Source: Intoshia linei | Lineage: Eukaryota > Orthonectida > Rhopaluridae | DNA length: 33,229 bases | Direction of reading: 5' to 3' | Assembly (NCBI GenBank): GCA_001642005.1 | Contig: LWCA01000301.1 | Location: 1 to 33,229 of the forward strand | Shown: in pieces, positions 21,786 through 32,299 of the stretch | Layout of the letters: every line of letters begins with the position of its first letter | Position numbering within the stretch: the first letter of the stretch is position 1 | Made by a program: the position numbers and the translations under genes | Notes under the pieces: generated by a model | What the model saw: the letters and a program-made list of their open reading frames with translations, nothing else | Told to the model about the DNA's origin: nothing | Database searches by the model: none

Positions 21786-22700
21786 TTAATCATAAATATT
21801 TATAAAATTGACAATTTGGTGATGAATTTCAGGTACATAGAATAAATTAAATTTACTTGAATCACAAAAAATTTTTGCATTTTTATTATCTTCAGACAAT
21901 AGTTGCATAATTTTTTTCAAGAACATTTCAACAACTTGAATCCAACAATATACTACAAATGAATCATTTCTTGAGCGGTCGACGTTTTCTAAATTAAAAA
22001 TGATTACAATAAAAATAAAACATGTATTGTATTAAAAACCATCAGTTAATAATTGTTCCATTAATTTCGCAGGTTTAATAGACTTACAAATCGGCTCCAA
22101 ATGTACATTTAAATGGTTCAAATAATTGCAAATCTAAAATAAATCAAAGAAATGTAAAAATGATTATGCTGTCAATCTGTCTTCTAACCAAGAAACATGG
22201 AATCTTATATTATCAATGTTATTATTTATATATCAATAATTGACAAATAATTTTCATGGAAAATCTGTAATTTCAATGGTCCATATCAAAAAAATTACCA
22301 CGAGCGTTGTATTAATATAAGTTAACATAAAGTCAGTATGAAATCAATTTCAAAATCCAGTTTGACGAAAATCAGACGTCGAGAAGTAAATTATTAAATC
22401 ATTTAAGTAAAAAATCCAATTTTAGAGTTGATATCTTAAAACATTTTTTCATTGTTAAAAAAAGCATCAGAGACAATTATGATGCCGCCATAATAATTAG
22501 TAATATACGTTCAATATATGACACGACGGGTAAATTTGTTCATCATCGCACTGAATCTAAAATTTTAGTTAAAACACATTAAAGATAAATTTACTTCAAA
22601 TTTGTTAATTTGCACAAATTCTTTATTTATTGGAATCGACAATACATCAAAAATAACAGTTAGGCAAAATTCGTAAAATTTGTTAATTAAACGATTTATT
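21786..22700 (-). CDS. MUN-like gene, 3' exon group with stop codon
   Basis: 22700-22595 (INRLINKFYEFCLTVIFDV, phase 2 in, phase 0 out), 22133-22040 (ICNYLNHLNVHLEPICK, out in phase 1) and 21988-21786 (completes Glu, then NVDRSRNDSFVVYCWIQVV, ending IVNFINIYD) join openly to a TAA. A GTAAGT site lies inside 22133-22040 near 22085 and could be an alternative donor. The helical, Leu-rich stretch resembles the second Munc13 homology segment. Confidence 0.6.
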
Positions 22701-25700
22701 CTGATAAAAGCTATAAAAATATATATATGTTAGGGTCTCCGCTAATTAACGTATTGAAAAGTAGTTTTCAGTATCGTTAATAACGACTAAAAAATTAATT
22801 AAAAACGATTGGTTGTTTTGGTCGATTATTTGTAAGTATCTGATATTAGACCAGATTTTTGCAATTTAACAGGGCGATGAAGATTTTTTAGTCTTTTTAG
22901 AAAATTTATTAAGATTTATGTGTATTTTCAATATTTTCATATTTTACACTATAATCACTTTTACAGAAAAATAACTTAACCAATTTTAAAACTTTAATAA
23001 CATATACATATTCTACAAAAATAGCATATATTCTGAATATTAAATAAAAATTGATTAATAACACATTTTTTTAAATTCATGTCTAATTTTAAAATATAAT
23101 TATAATATTCTTACTATACTTTTCATACCCAACTGCTAAATAAAAATAAAACATATTTTTCATAAATAAAAAAATTGAACACTCTAATAAGTGGTATAAA
23201 CAAAAAATAAAAAAAAATCTCGGAAAATATTTATAAAAAATAGATATATGCTTCAATGAGAGCAAGTAAAAATCGACAATATAAATTTAGATATTAAACT
23301 ACCCGTCGCTGCATTAGGTTGATTCAGATCCAAAGACTGTATATATTTCTTAAAAATGTTGGAATGCAATTTACTTTCTTGATCATTATCACTTTGACTG
23401 TAAAAATTAAAATCAGTTTAAATTTAAAAATACCAAAGAGAATCCATAAAAGTATTTATATCTGTGTTAAAACGGTCTAAATTATAAAGATACATAAAAT
23501 GATACATCTTCCAAATATATGAACACACGAACCACAATGTAATTCATATAATGTAATACATAAGATATCTTATGTAATATGTAGGATTATTGTGACAATA
23601 TTTGAAAAATAAAGTCCATAAACTATCCGATACTGTATACGTTTATTAAAATTCTAGAACGCTTGGGAATTATGTATTAACAGTGAGCAGGGCCTGGTCT
23701 ACTATGCGTAAATTTAAGTTTTGTACACTAAATCCATTAAATTCATGTGTATTTATGTCTATTATAGATTCCTTAGAATTTTATAAAGTCCACATTTTTA
23801 TTAAAGTTTTTTCCGGGTGAAAGTGAGATAAACTGCAACCTCCCAAACTCATAACTTATGAGTCAAAAAGCCCAATTATCATTTTTTTGAAAATCAAACA
23901 AATTTGACTATTTAAAAAAATATACACTTTGATACAGATTTCAAAATCATAAATATTATCATAAATTTAAATTTAAAAAAAATATATCATAAGGTTAAAA
24001 CCCCAAATTACCTTTTTTTTTAAATAAAAACAGTCCTAGAATTTAAAAAAAATTACAGGTGGTACAGTTGTACAGTGAGGCCTCTCAATATCGCCAACTC
24101 TCAATACCGCCACTATTTTTCAATTTTGTAACAAACGTATAAGAAAAATTTTAATTACCGCTACAAATTTAAAAACTTTTTAAAAAAAAATTGTCAAAAT
24201 GTGTTATAATTTAACTTAAATTTTCAATTTAAATTTTATACAAAAATATGGTGGCACTAGTTTACCATAAATTATTTTTACCTCCAAATGTTACCAGTAT
24301 CATTCAACAACTCGATCAAGGAATAATTAACTCATTTAAAATAAAATTTAATAAGAAAAAACTTTATGGGATCATCAACCAAACAGGAGTTAATACATAA
24401 ATAGCATACAAGCGTCTCAATGTAAATGATGCCATTATTTATTCATACTTGGCATGGAGTGATGTAAAACAGGAAACGATAGTGAACTGTTTTAAAAAAG
24501 CGTTTAGTGTGGACGAAAATATTCCCATCGAATTTAAACCTGAGGTAATAAATTCCAATTTTCACGAGGAATTTATCTCTAAGGCTAACATTATTAATCC
24601 TGTGAATGCTGAAGATTTTAATCGACATAATTATACTGAAAATGATGCAATTATAGACATTGACGATGAAATATTTAATAATACAAATGCATTGGTACAT
24701 TGCAATGTACCAAATGAAGACGACGATGAAATTAAATCCGAACGTAAAACGGAAAAATCAGAATTTTATATGGCTTTAAAAACATTAAAAAAATGTTTTG
24801 ACCAAACTGATTCCTTAAATGTTTATGCTATTTAAGGCATAGACATGCTTAGTAAAGCATTAATGTTAAATAGAAAGAGGAAAATAAGATTATTTTAAAA
24901 AATAAAATTATTTAAAATTCTTAGTTGTTTGTATTCTTAAGATAACAATTATATATCATTCATAGTATATTAATTTCATTCTATTATATTGTTTTGGTTC
25001 GTTGAATTATCGTTTTTTCGTTATTTTACTTTATATATTTATGTTTATTGTTTAACCGTTTCTATTACGCTAAACTCTCAATACCGCCATAAATATTGAA
25101 ATACCAAAATTGGCGGTATTGAGAGGCCTCACTGTATCATGTTAACACACACAAAAAATTTAAATCTGAATAACTGACGCCTTCACGATCAAAAAAGCAT
25201 TTTAATATTCATATATTTTTATCCCAAAATATTTCATTTACATTTTATTTATTGTTAACAAAAAATGTGAAATAAATAACGGTCCAAAAATTAAAAAAAA
25301 AAAATTATTCTGATAAAACTTATTCCAGTTGATATAAATACAAAATTTCAATCCCAAAAATCTTTTTAAGGATTTTTAAGTTAACTTTTCAACGTGAATT
25401 TATTTTTTTGGTAGAATAAAAATGTGCCCTCACAGAGCTAGGTGCTGTTTGTACGTAGTACATAACAGTCAATCGAGTATAGTATATTGTATATAGTAAA
25501 TGTATAAGTCAAGATTACCCACGAAATTGACAATTAAAGCAATTTTAAAATAATATTGATAGTTTGATTCATTCAAAATATCAACAATGCTCAGGTAATA
25601 TCTCTTTAAAATGCCTTCCAATTCACAAATGTATTTATTAATAAAAATCTAAAATCATAAATATATAAATTGTGACAGACAATAGATAATATATTTTTAA

Positions 25701-28700
25701 TAAATTAAAAAGTCGCCCCTCGTTAGCTGCTGTTTGTACGAAGTACACTAAATAACAGTCAAGCTAATTTAAAAGATATAATAAATAATCATTATATGCA
25801 TCAATATTAATAAAAGTACTCTAAATGCATTTGAGAAATATCCAGCAAATTGATAACCACTGATAAGATTCACATTTTTCCAAAGCTAAAATAAAATTAA
25901 TATTTTGCAATAATTTAAACATTTTAAGCCAATATTGATTAGCAAGTTAATATTGTGTGGTACGCAAAATCGCTTAAAAATATTATTTATCAGTAATTAG
26001 CTAATTTTTGTTCTACTTTTAACATACTTAATTCTATAATAGCATACTGTATTCACGAAATTTGTGCGGCCAGCGACATAATGATACGTGGTCAATGCGG
26101 ACCGCATATAAATAAGTTTGCACACCATTGATTTAGGTAGTTACAAACTATCTAGTTCCATAGTAAAAAATAAAAAAATTATACGATTTAAATAAAATAC
26201 TTCATTCGAAATTAATAAAATTTGGTTAGTCGACTGTTCAATGACATCTATACATTTCGATGAATCATGTGAATCCTATAAATAAATCAATTATGCTAAA
26301 TATATAATGTAAAAATAATTAATATACTATATACTTACCCTTTCATACAAAGTTTGCCATTTGCAATAATAGTTTGATCTTAACGATTTGATCATTACCT
26401 CTTACTATATCTTTTGGAGTAACGTTTAATTTTATTATTTTAATTTGGAATATTTAAGTACTTCAGCATGTTAAAAATTCCATGTAAAAACGCAAATTTT
26501 AATATTATATTATACTAGGTTGACTGTTATGTACTACGTACCAACAGCACCTAGCTTTGTCGATTGCACATTTTTATTACACCAAAAAAATAAATTAACG
26601 TTGAAAATCTAACTTGTTTCAGGTGGAACCATCATATCCCATTACTTTTTACTTTAAAGTAAATTATCCCATTTTTTTAATTTATTAGACAGAATAAAAA
26701 TAAATTATTAAAAATACAGTTAAAAACAGTCCAATCCTAAAAATTGTCATAAATAGCATAAATTCCATAAAAAATAAAATTCTAAAAACCTATTTTGTCA
26801 TTGTCAATGTGATGATATATATTCAATACCAATTTAATCAGTACTTAAAAATACTAATTATTTATTAATAATTAACGGACTCTTCACTTTATAAACATAT
26901 TTCAAGCAAATTTTACCAATATTGCAAAAGATTGTAATACATATAAAAATAATAATAACAAAGTTGTATTACTTTTAGTTTCGTTGATATAAATTTTATT
27001 GAAATTTCTTACAAAATATTTTGAAACTGAAAAGTTGAAATTTAAAAATTGGATAGCAATGAAAAAATTTGCGGATAAATGAATTATATAAATATTCACC
27101 CATATTTCTTTATTGGAAATGTGTAGACGTTCAATGCACATTTTTTTTGAAATTGTAGGATCAATATTTACATTTTCAATTTTTATTTTAATCGAAATAT
27201 TTTAAAAATGTTGGTTGATAATATATTAAAAATTATTTTTCACCGGGAATGCGTAGATTTCTGAAATTGAAATTTTGTATTTATATCAACTGGAATAAGG
27301 TCTATCAGAATAATTTTTTTTTTAAATCTTCGGAAAATTAATTATTTCACATTTTTTGTTTTAGTAAAATATTTTGTAAAAACAAAATATATGAATACTA
27401 AAATGCTTTTTTGACTATGAAGTCGTCACTTATTCAGATTAACATTTTTTGTGTGTGTTAACAGGATATAACTCTACCACCTGTAAATTTTTTGAAATTC
27501 TAGGGCTGTTTTTAAAAAAAAAAGAAAGGGGAATTTGTGGTTTTGGCCATAAAGATATAATTTTTTTAAATTTAAATTTATGATAATATTTATGATTTTG
27601 AAATCTGTATCAGAGTGTATATTTTTTTAAATTATCGAACCCGTTTGATTTTCAAAAAAAAGGACAATTGGGGTTTTTGACCCGTAAGGTGTGAGTTTGG
27701 GAGGTTGAAATTTATCTTGTTACCACCCGGATAAAACTGTAATTGAAATGTCGACTTTATATAATTCTAAGACTGGTAGTTATTGAAATAAAATTAAACA
27801 CACACACACAAACAAAGATTGCGTAGCACATTATATAAGTAAGGATTGATATTTTTTTGAAAATCCACTGAATGTATGAAAGGTTTAATAAAAGTATTTG
27901 TATATTATCTCTATGAATGTCTAAAAAAATGATAAAAACTTAAGTAAAATATTTCCGTTGTTATCTCTGTAACAACCTAAATTTTATTAAATATCAAATT
28001 CAGATTATTAATCCATTGGTGCCCAAACCTCGCTATGATTGACCTAATCCCATTATTTTTAAAATTTGTGAGGGAAATAATGTTTCAAGTGTGGAATAAT
28101 ATTTTTAAGTGGAAAATATTATTTGAAAATATAAAGTCAATTTAGAAGAAATTTCTTATGTCGTACGGTGTTAATAATTTATTAATTTTTAAAATTCGAT
28201 CAAAGAGTTAACACTCTATATATCTATACTAAAGTGTAAATTTTTTCACTTTTTTGTGAACATACAAAAGTGCTACCCCATACGTCAAAAATGGGGTTGA
28301 ATAATACACAATTATCAAAAAATTATATAAAAAGGATTAAAAAAAACCTTGGGGCAAAGCACTTCAAAATATGAATAATGAGCAAAATTTAATTTATTTT
28401 GTATAGTAAATTTCATAATAATAATTGTTTCCATAACAATTAATTTTAAATTTATATTTTTTTATATTTATTCAGTTTTCTCATTAGAATCGGTTTTTTA
28501 TCAATTCGGCGTTCATGATTCGCTAGACGATAATTTTGCGCATCTTTATAGCTATTTGTATAAAAAATTTTATATTTAAAATAATATTTTTAAGATAATT
28601 GTCATATATTTGTTACTGTGAGCGATACATTGTTCAAAAGTTTAAAGGCGATGGCCCAGGGTTTTTTTAACAGTTGAAAGGTAATATTGAGTGCAAATTG

Positions 28701-29454
28701 AATATTTTCAAAATGTTCATATGGTAGAAGAGTGCACATTTAATATAAAAATTCGTTCACATCCCTAATGTATACTCTATATATGCAGTGAAACACACTC
28801 AAAGATTTAATTAACATATCAATATAATAAAAATCCCAATTTACATATTTCATATTTAAAAAATGTTAAAAAAGACCAAATCGTATAATTGCATGAAAAA
28901 GATACCATAATGATGTTGTCAAATTTATCAGTAAACCAATTTATAAGCATACTTTCAAAGTTTAAAAATATTTCATTAAATGGCTTGTAGGTTTGAGAAG
29001 AAAGTTTTGTAGAATCTAAATGTTTATATGAAATCAGTCAGTAAAATTAACTAACCTCGACTACGCTTCAATTTAATAATAAGATAATTTATCAATGAAT
29101 TTGTACAGTGAATATTTTTAATTAACTTTTCAAGAGATATATTTATTGGAATTTTAATTAAATTTGAATTGTTAATATAATCAAAGATATTTTCAACAAT
29201 ATTTTCTATACAAACACAAGTTGCTACATTTTCAACAGGTATATAAGAAACCTAGAAGATTTAAAATCACAATAATTAAAACATCTCATATTACAAAACA
29301 ATGAATTATACATTTTTCGACAAACTGAGCAATGGTTTCATAACTATAACAAAAAAATTACCTCAGAATCCACAAATGTTTTAATGCAATCATAAATAAT
29401 ATCAATTTTTTTTAAATTTATGCACACTTTTTGTATTTCATGTTTTAGTTCCGA
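21786..29454 (-). CDS. Possible MUN/MHD-domain protein (UNC13/BAIAP3-like), incomplete exon chain
   Basis: Exons, minus strand: 29454-29362, 29251-29056, 29015-28906, 26398-26339, 26275-26201, 25885-25820, 25648-25519, 23397-23303, 22700-22595, 22133-22040, 21988-21786 (stop TAA). All have AG/GT borders. Phases agree across the first seven and the last three. The junctions 25519 to 23397 and 23303 to 22700 do not fit, so short exons are missing or one border is wrong. The deduced order resembles UNC13 MUN domains, which promote SNARE assembly in vesicle priming: FESMLINWFTDKF, SSKCIDVIEQ, an amphipathic LWKNV helix, YFKIALIVN, then an MHD2-like stretch NYLNHLNVHLEPICKSIKP. No C2 domain is present. 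The 5' part is missing and may lie beyond the window. Identity is a hypothesis; the existence of a gene is better supported than its family. Confidence 0.5.
22380..22582 (+). other. Unexplained plus-strand open frame inside a MUN-like intron
   Basis: The frame around 22427-22582 reads VDILKHFFIVKKSIRDNYD, then AAIIISNIRSIYDTTGKF, to a TAA at 22580-22582. Base composition is less AT-rich than the surroundings (DNYDAA, GACACGACGGG). It could be a transposon or gene fragment; the family was not recognised. Confidence 0.3.
24073..25134 (+). mobile_element. Tigger/pogo element with inverted ends and TA duplication
   Basis: The ends are CAGTGAGGCCTCTCAATA on the left at 24073 and the same sequence read inward from 25134 on the right, extended by the inner block CTCAATACCGCCA on both sides. 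TA at 24071-24072 and 25135-25136 is the pogo-type duplication. The 1,062-bp copy has lost the first part of its transposase, keeping only the 3' part. It is inserted into a TIR-repeat copy. Confidence 0.88.
24248..24835 (+). pseudogene. Tigger/pogo transposase, C-terminal part
   Basis: A single frame contains LPPNVTSIIQQLDQGII, the pogo-family block with the third catalytic Asp, then a TAA at 24398-24400, and YLAWSDVKQETIVNCFKKAF, a C-terminal block typical of Tigger/jerky-like proteins. An acidic tail runs to the stop at 24833-24835. The DNA-binding domain and first two catalytic Asp residues are absent. Confidence 0.85.
25519..26398 (-). CDS. MUN-like gene, middle exon group (four exons)
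   Basis: 26398-26339 contains Met at 26395 (MIKSLRSNYYCKWQTLYER) and the strong donor GTAAGT. It could be an internal exon (acceptor AAGAG) or the first exon of a shorter transcript. 26275-26201 (DSHDSSKCIDVIEQ), 25885-25820 (LWKNVNLISGYQFAGYF) and 25648-25519 (IFINKYICELEGILKRYY) follow in phase 0. The last ends in phase 1 with donor GTAATC. A TIR-repeat scrap (palindrome at 25730-25758) lies in the intron between the last two. Confidence 0.6.
25700..25770 (+). repeat. Palindrome-containing TIR repeat, copy 5 (terminal scrap)
   Basis: Only the last segment remains: a CGCCCCTCGTTAGCTG variant, then the palindrome at 25730-25758 with a 5-nt insertion, then GTCAAGCTAA. Confidence 0.55.
26035..26135 (-). 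repeat. hAT-like terminal fragment
   Basis: On the minus strand the sequence starts CAATGGTGTGCAAACTT and continues to GCGGTCCGCATTGACC, the layout of many hAT ends. No partner end was found. Confidence 0.4.
26497..27845 (-). repeat. TIR repeat with subterminal palindrome, copy 6 (most complete)
   Basis: Read on the minus strand it begins TCCTTACTTATATAATG at 27845, has a CA microsatellite near 27800-27814, matches copies 4 and 1 through its body, and ends with the palindrome at 26547-26524 followed by GTCAACCTAG. It is about 1.35 kb, has no long frame and is likely non-autonomous. It lies in the MUN-like intron between exons 29015-28906 and 26398-26339. Confidence 0.72.
27850..28900. other. 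Intron of the MUN-like gene, nothing recognised
   Basis: About 1 kb of AT-rich DNA between the repeat copy ending at 27845 and the exon at 28906. No exon with acceptable borders or transposase motif was found. Confidence 0.4.
28906..29454 (-). CDS. MUN-like gene, upstream exon group (three exons)
   Basis: 29454-29362 (SELKHEIQKVCINL, 31 codons, phase 0 to 0), 29251-29056 (VSYIPVENVATCVCIENI, 65 codons plus 1 nt) and 29015-28906 (completes an Asp codon, then STKLSSQTYKPFNEIF, 36 codons) join without a stop. The acceptors are TATTTAG, TTCTAG and TTTAG. The exons are helical and rich in Ile, Leu and Asn. No earlier exon could be identified to the right. Confidence 0.6.
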
Positions 29455-29829
29455 CTAAATAGTATCCAATAAAATTAATGATACATAATAATATTCCTAA
29501 TTACACTGCATACCAATATTACTTGTTAAAACTATGCGTGTGGTAACATTTGAAATTTTTTAGCATTTCTATATTTTACAATTACTGCATAATATGCAGT
29601 ACATATAAAGTATATAAAACAGTGTTAACATACCAATATACAGTAATAAATCGCTTAACGAACTCCCGAGTTAACAAACAAATTAAAAAACACAAAAAAA
29701 TAGAAAAATGGGCGAAAATTAATATCATATAAATAATAATAAATATAAATGAATTTATAACTATTTCAAACAAAATTATATAAGAAATAGTAAGTAAAAT
29801 ACGCCATTCATATTTAGAATTCTCTATTC

Positions 29830-30080
29830 ATGTTGGCTAACGATATTTCTAAAACAAATAATGCTATTGAGGGCTTCCATAGTATATTCAAAAAATCATT
29901 TAATTGCTCATATTACAGCAAAAGCAATATGTATAAGCCTTAAAAAATGCAGAGGAATTTATACGACAGAAGTATGAAAAAAAATTATTAAACCAGAAGC
30001 TTTATGTCAAAAAAAAAAATGCAATTAAAAAAGCAGAATTGCAAAGAAAAATCATGAATACTGCTGAAAAATAGAGAATT
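29830..30080 (+). pseudogene. MULE-type transposase C-terminal remnant
   Basis: The translation reads NDISKTNNAIEGFHSIF and then Lys-rich helical pieces in shifted frames. The R/K-TNN-x-x-E-G-(F/W)-H motif is the C-terminal hallmark of MULE/FLYWCH-type transposases. No upstream catalytic part was found. Confidence 0.6.
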
Positions 30081-30249
30081 AAATATGTATTTTTATTATG
30101 TGATGACGTATACTACGATAATATCAATTAAAAATTCTCCTTACACATTTTTCGTCATTTCATCAATCAATTCATCATCGTTTTCACGGTTTTGATTGAA
30201 CACCCAATTATATCAAATAAAAAAAAAAATTTAAATGAAGTTACAAAGG

Positions 30250-30640
30250 CTTGTCCCTTACATTATCATCTTTGTACAATATTTGAAAAATTGATAGATG
30301 CTATTGATACGGAATGAGGCCCAACACTAAAAGAATTTTGGACATCTTTCAATGTTCTGGATGCAGTAAAAATAATAAATAGTGAATGGGACAAAGTTTC
30401 AGAGAAAAATATAAAAGGCGTTTGGCACAATCTTTGGCCTCAAATAAAAAAAGATTTTAAGGGCTTTGAGGAACCAGTAGACATTGTTAAAAATAAAATA
30501 AAAAAGATCGTTAAAATTGCTAATAAATTGCAACTCGATGTTAAAGATCTCATTGAAATGGAAGATCATCAAGAACCAGTCCAAGAAAAAGAAAATCATC
30601 CAGTTGAAACTCTTGTTTATTTATTTAATCTGAAAAGGCT
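30250..30640 (+). pseudogene. Second Tigger-like transposase C-terminal remnant
   Basis: One frame reads FEKLIDAIDTE, a TGA at 30315-30317, and then LKEFWTSFNVLDAVKII, SEKNIKGVWHNLWPQIK and DFKGFEEPVDIV. This is the order of the Tigger C-terminal region (LKEFW, W-x-x-V, GVWKK-W, DF-GF). It differs from the copy at 24.2 kb, which covers an earlier part of the protein. Confidence 0.78.
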
Positions 30641-30720
30641 CGAGGAATTTCACATCTTACGGGTCAAAAACCCCAGTTATCCCTATTTTTGAAAATCAAA
30701 ATGCATCAATTTTATATTTG
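30640..30720 (+). repeat. Fragment of the TIR repeat family
   Basis: CATCTTACGGGTCAAAAACC followed by a poly-T/GAAAATCAAA block matches the minus strand near 27.65 kb in the most complete copy. It abuts the Tigger remnant. Confidence 0.5.
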
Positions 30721-31250
30721 TTAAAAATTTTTATAACATTTTAGTATAAAGATAAAGATAACTTTAAATTAAAACGGGTAATTTTATATCCCTGAGATCC
30801 TTAAATCCTTAAATACTATATTAATATCAAAAAATAAACCTTCTTAATACGAGCATAGACTAATAAAAATTTTTCAAGTTGATAACAGTTGTTATAAATT
30901 TGGATAATATTGATAATTTCTTCTAAATTTTAATTTGCATAAATTTAATAATTCCCTACTAATAATATATATTATACAATCTCACTTCTCTATAATGTAT
31001 CCTGTCAATAATGAATTTCTATGATAATGAACGAGTTGGTCAAAATTTAAATATTATACAAAATGGTATAGGCATTTCAAACATTTTTAATCCTTTCGCT
31101 GTCAATACAAAATGATGTTTCTCATCACACATCGGAAAAATTAGATTCCATTTGAATTTTAGTATGAGCTAATTTACCAATGCTTCATTTATATGCTAAT
31201 TTTTATACCAAAAGGCACGTTTGTTTATCTATTGTTCATTTACTGAGTGA
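30720..31250. other. AT-rich spacer, nothing recognised
   Basis: No gene or bounded element could be supported on either strand. Confidence 0.4.
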
Positions 31251-31259
31251 CAGTTACTA

Positions 31260-32050
31260 AATGAGCCATATTCGCATTAGTCTCTAAATTAATAAATCTA
31301 CAGATGATTCTAGCGTATGGCAATGAATTGTTTATGTACGATATATCAAAGTAATATTATTTATAGATGAATTCTTATTTTGCATCAGGTTAAAATCAAC
31401 AACAAAATCTTTACAAAATTTTTAAATTGTACATGAATTTTTCAGTAAATTTAATATAGATTGGCTTACTATTGGATCGGTATGTGCAGATAATGCTCTA
31501 TCAATGATAAGATGTAAATCACTGCATTATTGAAAGAAAAATAACTATATATCACAATTAAACATTGTATTTGACATCGTCATGCTTTGTCGGTATGAAC
31601 TTTCCCGCCCTATTTCCATAAAGTCCTTTCAGAACTTTCAAAATATGTTAAAGTAGTTAACTTCATTAGGGGACGTAGATTAAATCTCAGATTATTTAAA
31701 ATTTTGTGTAAAAAACTTAAATGCAAAGTGAATATGGTGTTCTTTTTAATTAAAATATTCAATAAAAAAGTATTCAGTCGTATAGCAGAAATACTAATAA
31801 AACAGAATTACATGAGTAAATTAAAGTTTTTCTTAGCCAAAGACTAAGTGAACTTGCCGAAAATTTTGAAAATGATGAATGTTTTATTTAGCAGATATAT
31901 TTAGTCATTTATATAGTTTGAATGCTACGATGCAAAGAATTTAATATATTCAAAATTTAAATAAAAAATTTTTACAATAAATAAAAATCGTCCAGATTTA
32001 TAACTGTCCTAGTAATTTATTTTCGGTAGAAAAAAGGAAACTTAACGTAT
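31260..32050 (+). pseudogene. ZBED/SCAND3-type hAT transposase remnant
   Basis: Pieces in collinear order but several frames: EFLFCIRLKSTTKS near 31370 (family: EE-LFCKPL-TTTKG), IDWLTIGSVCADNALSMI near 31455-31515 (family: VGVCTDGAPAM, holding a catalytic Asp), then 31641-31847, open for 68 codons, with VKVVNFIRGRRLNLRLFKIL (family: V-x-x-VNFIK-RALNSRLF). The later HTEVRWLSRG region is unrecognisable. Many stops show an old copy. Confidence 0.7.
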
Positions 32051-32253
32051 ATAATTATATCAAATTAAAATTGATAAACGGACATGTAATAAAATTTTTC
32101 ATTACTAATACACAAAATATTTTAGGAATCGACGAATGTATACAATTGAAATTGATATCTATCAATAATGAAGTTAATTACGTACGATTAATAAATAAAT
32201 GTACTTATAATTCCATTGTCACTAAATTTTCCAATGTTATATCTGATCGTATA

Positions 32254-32290
32254 GGTCAGTGGTGGGCAAACCACGGCCCGCGAGCTAACT
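32254..32290 (+). repeat. hAT-type left end
   Basis: CAGTGGTGGGCAAACC followed by ACGGCCCGCGAGC is close to the ends of many hAT elements. It is strikingly GC-rich for this window. No matching right end was found before 33229. Confidence 0.5.
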
Positions 32291-32299
32291 AGTATTGTG

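Larger units (their letters stand above)
23770..25490 (+). repeat. Palindrome-containing TIR repeat, copy 4, split by a Tigger element
   Basis: 23770-24072 and 25135-25490 are two halves of one copy. Together they match the minus-strand copy at 27.8-26.5 kb (TTCCGGGTG, AACCTCCCAAACTC, TTACAGGTGGTA, then GTTAACACACAC, TTATTCCAGTTGATATA). The palindrome is at 25445-25468. The 5' terminal 15-mer is not recognisable. It lies within the MUN-like gene, between exons 25519 and 23397, where an exon appears to be missing. Confidence 0.75.

Noticed and set aside
24443-24700. Minus-strand open frame of 85 codons
   Set aside because: It overlaps the Tigger transposase frame in antisense and has no recognisable motif.
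29582-29773. Small hydrophobic minus-strand protein that could be a membrane peptide
   Set aside because: Very AT-rich DNA gives Phe/Ile/Leu-rich chance frames; there is no conserved motif, and an equally long frame lies opposite.
30399-30599. Minus-strand 66-codon frame rich in Phe
   Set aside because: It is antisense to the Tigger C-terminal remnant.
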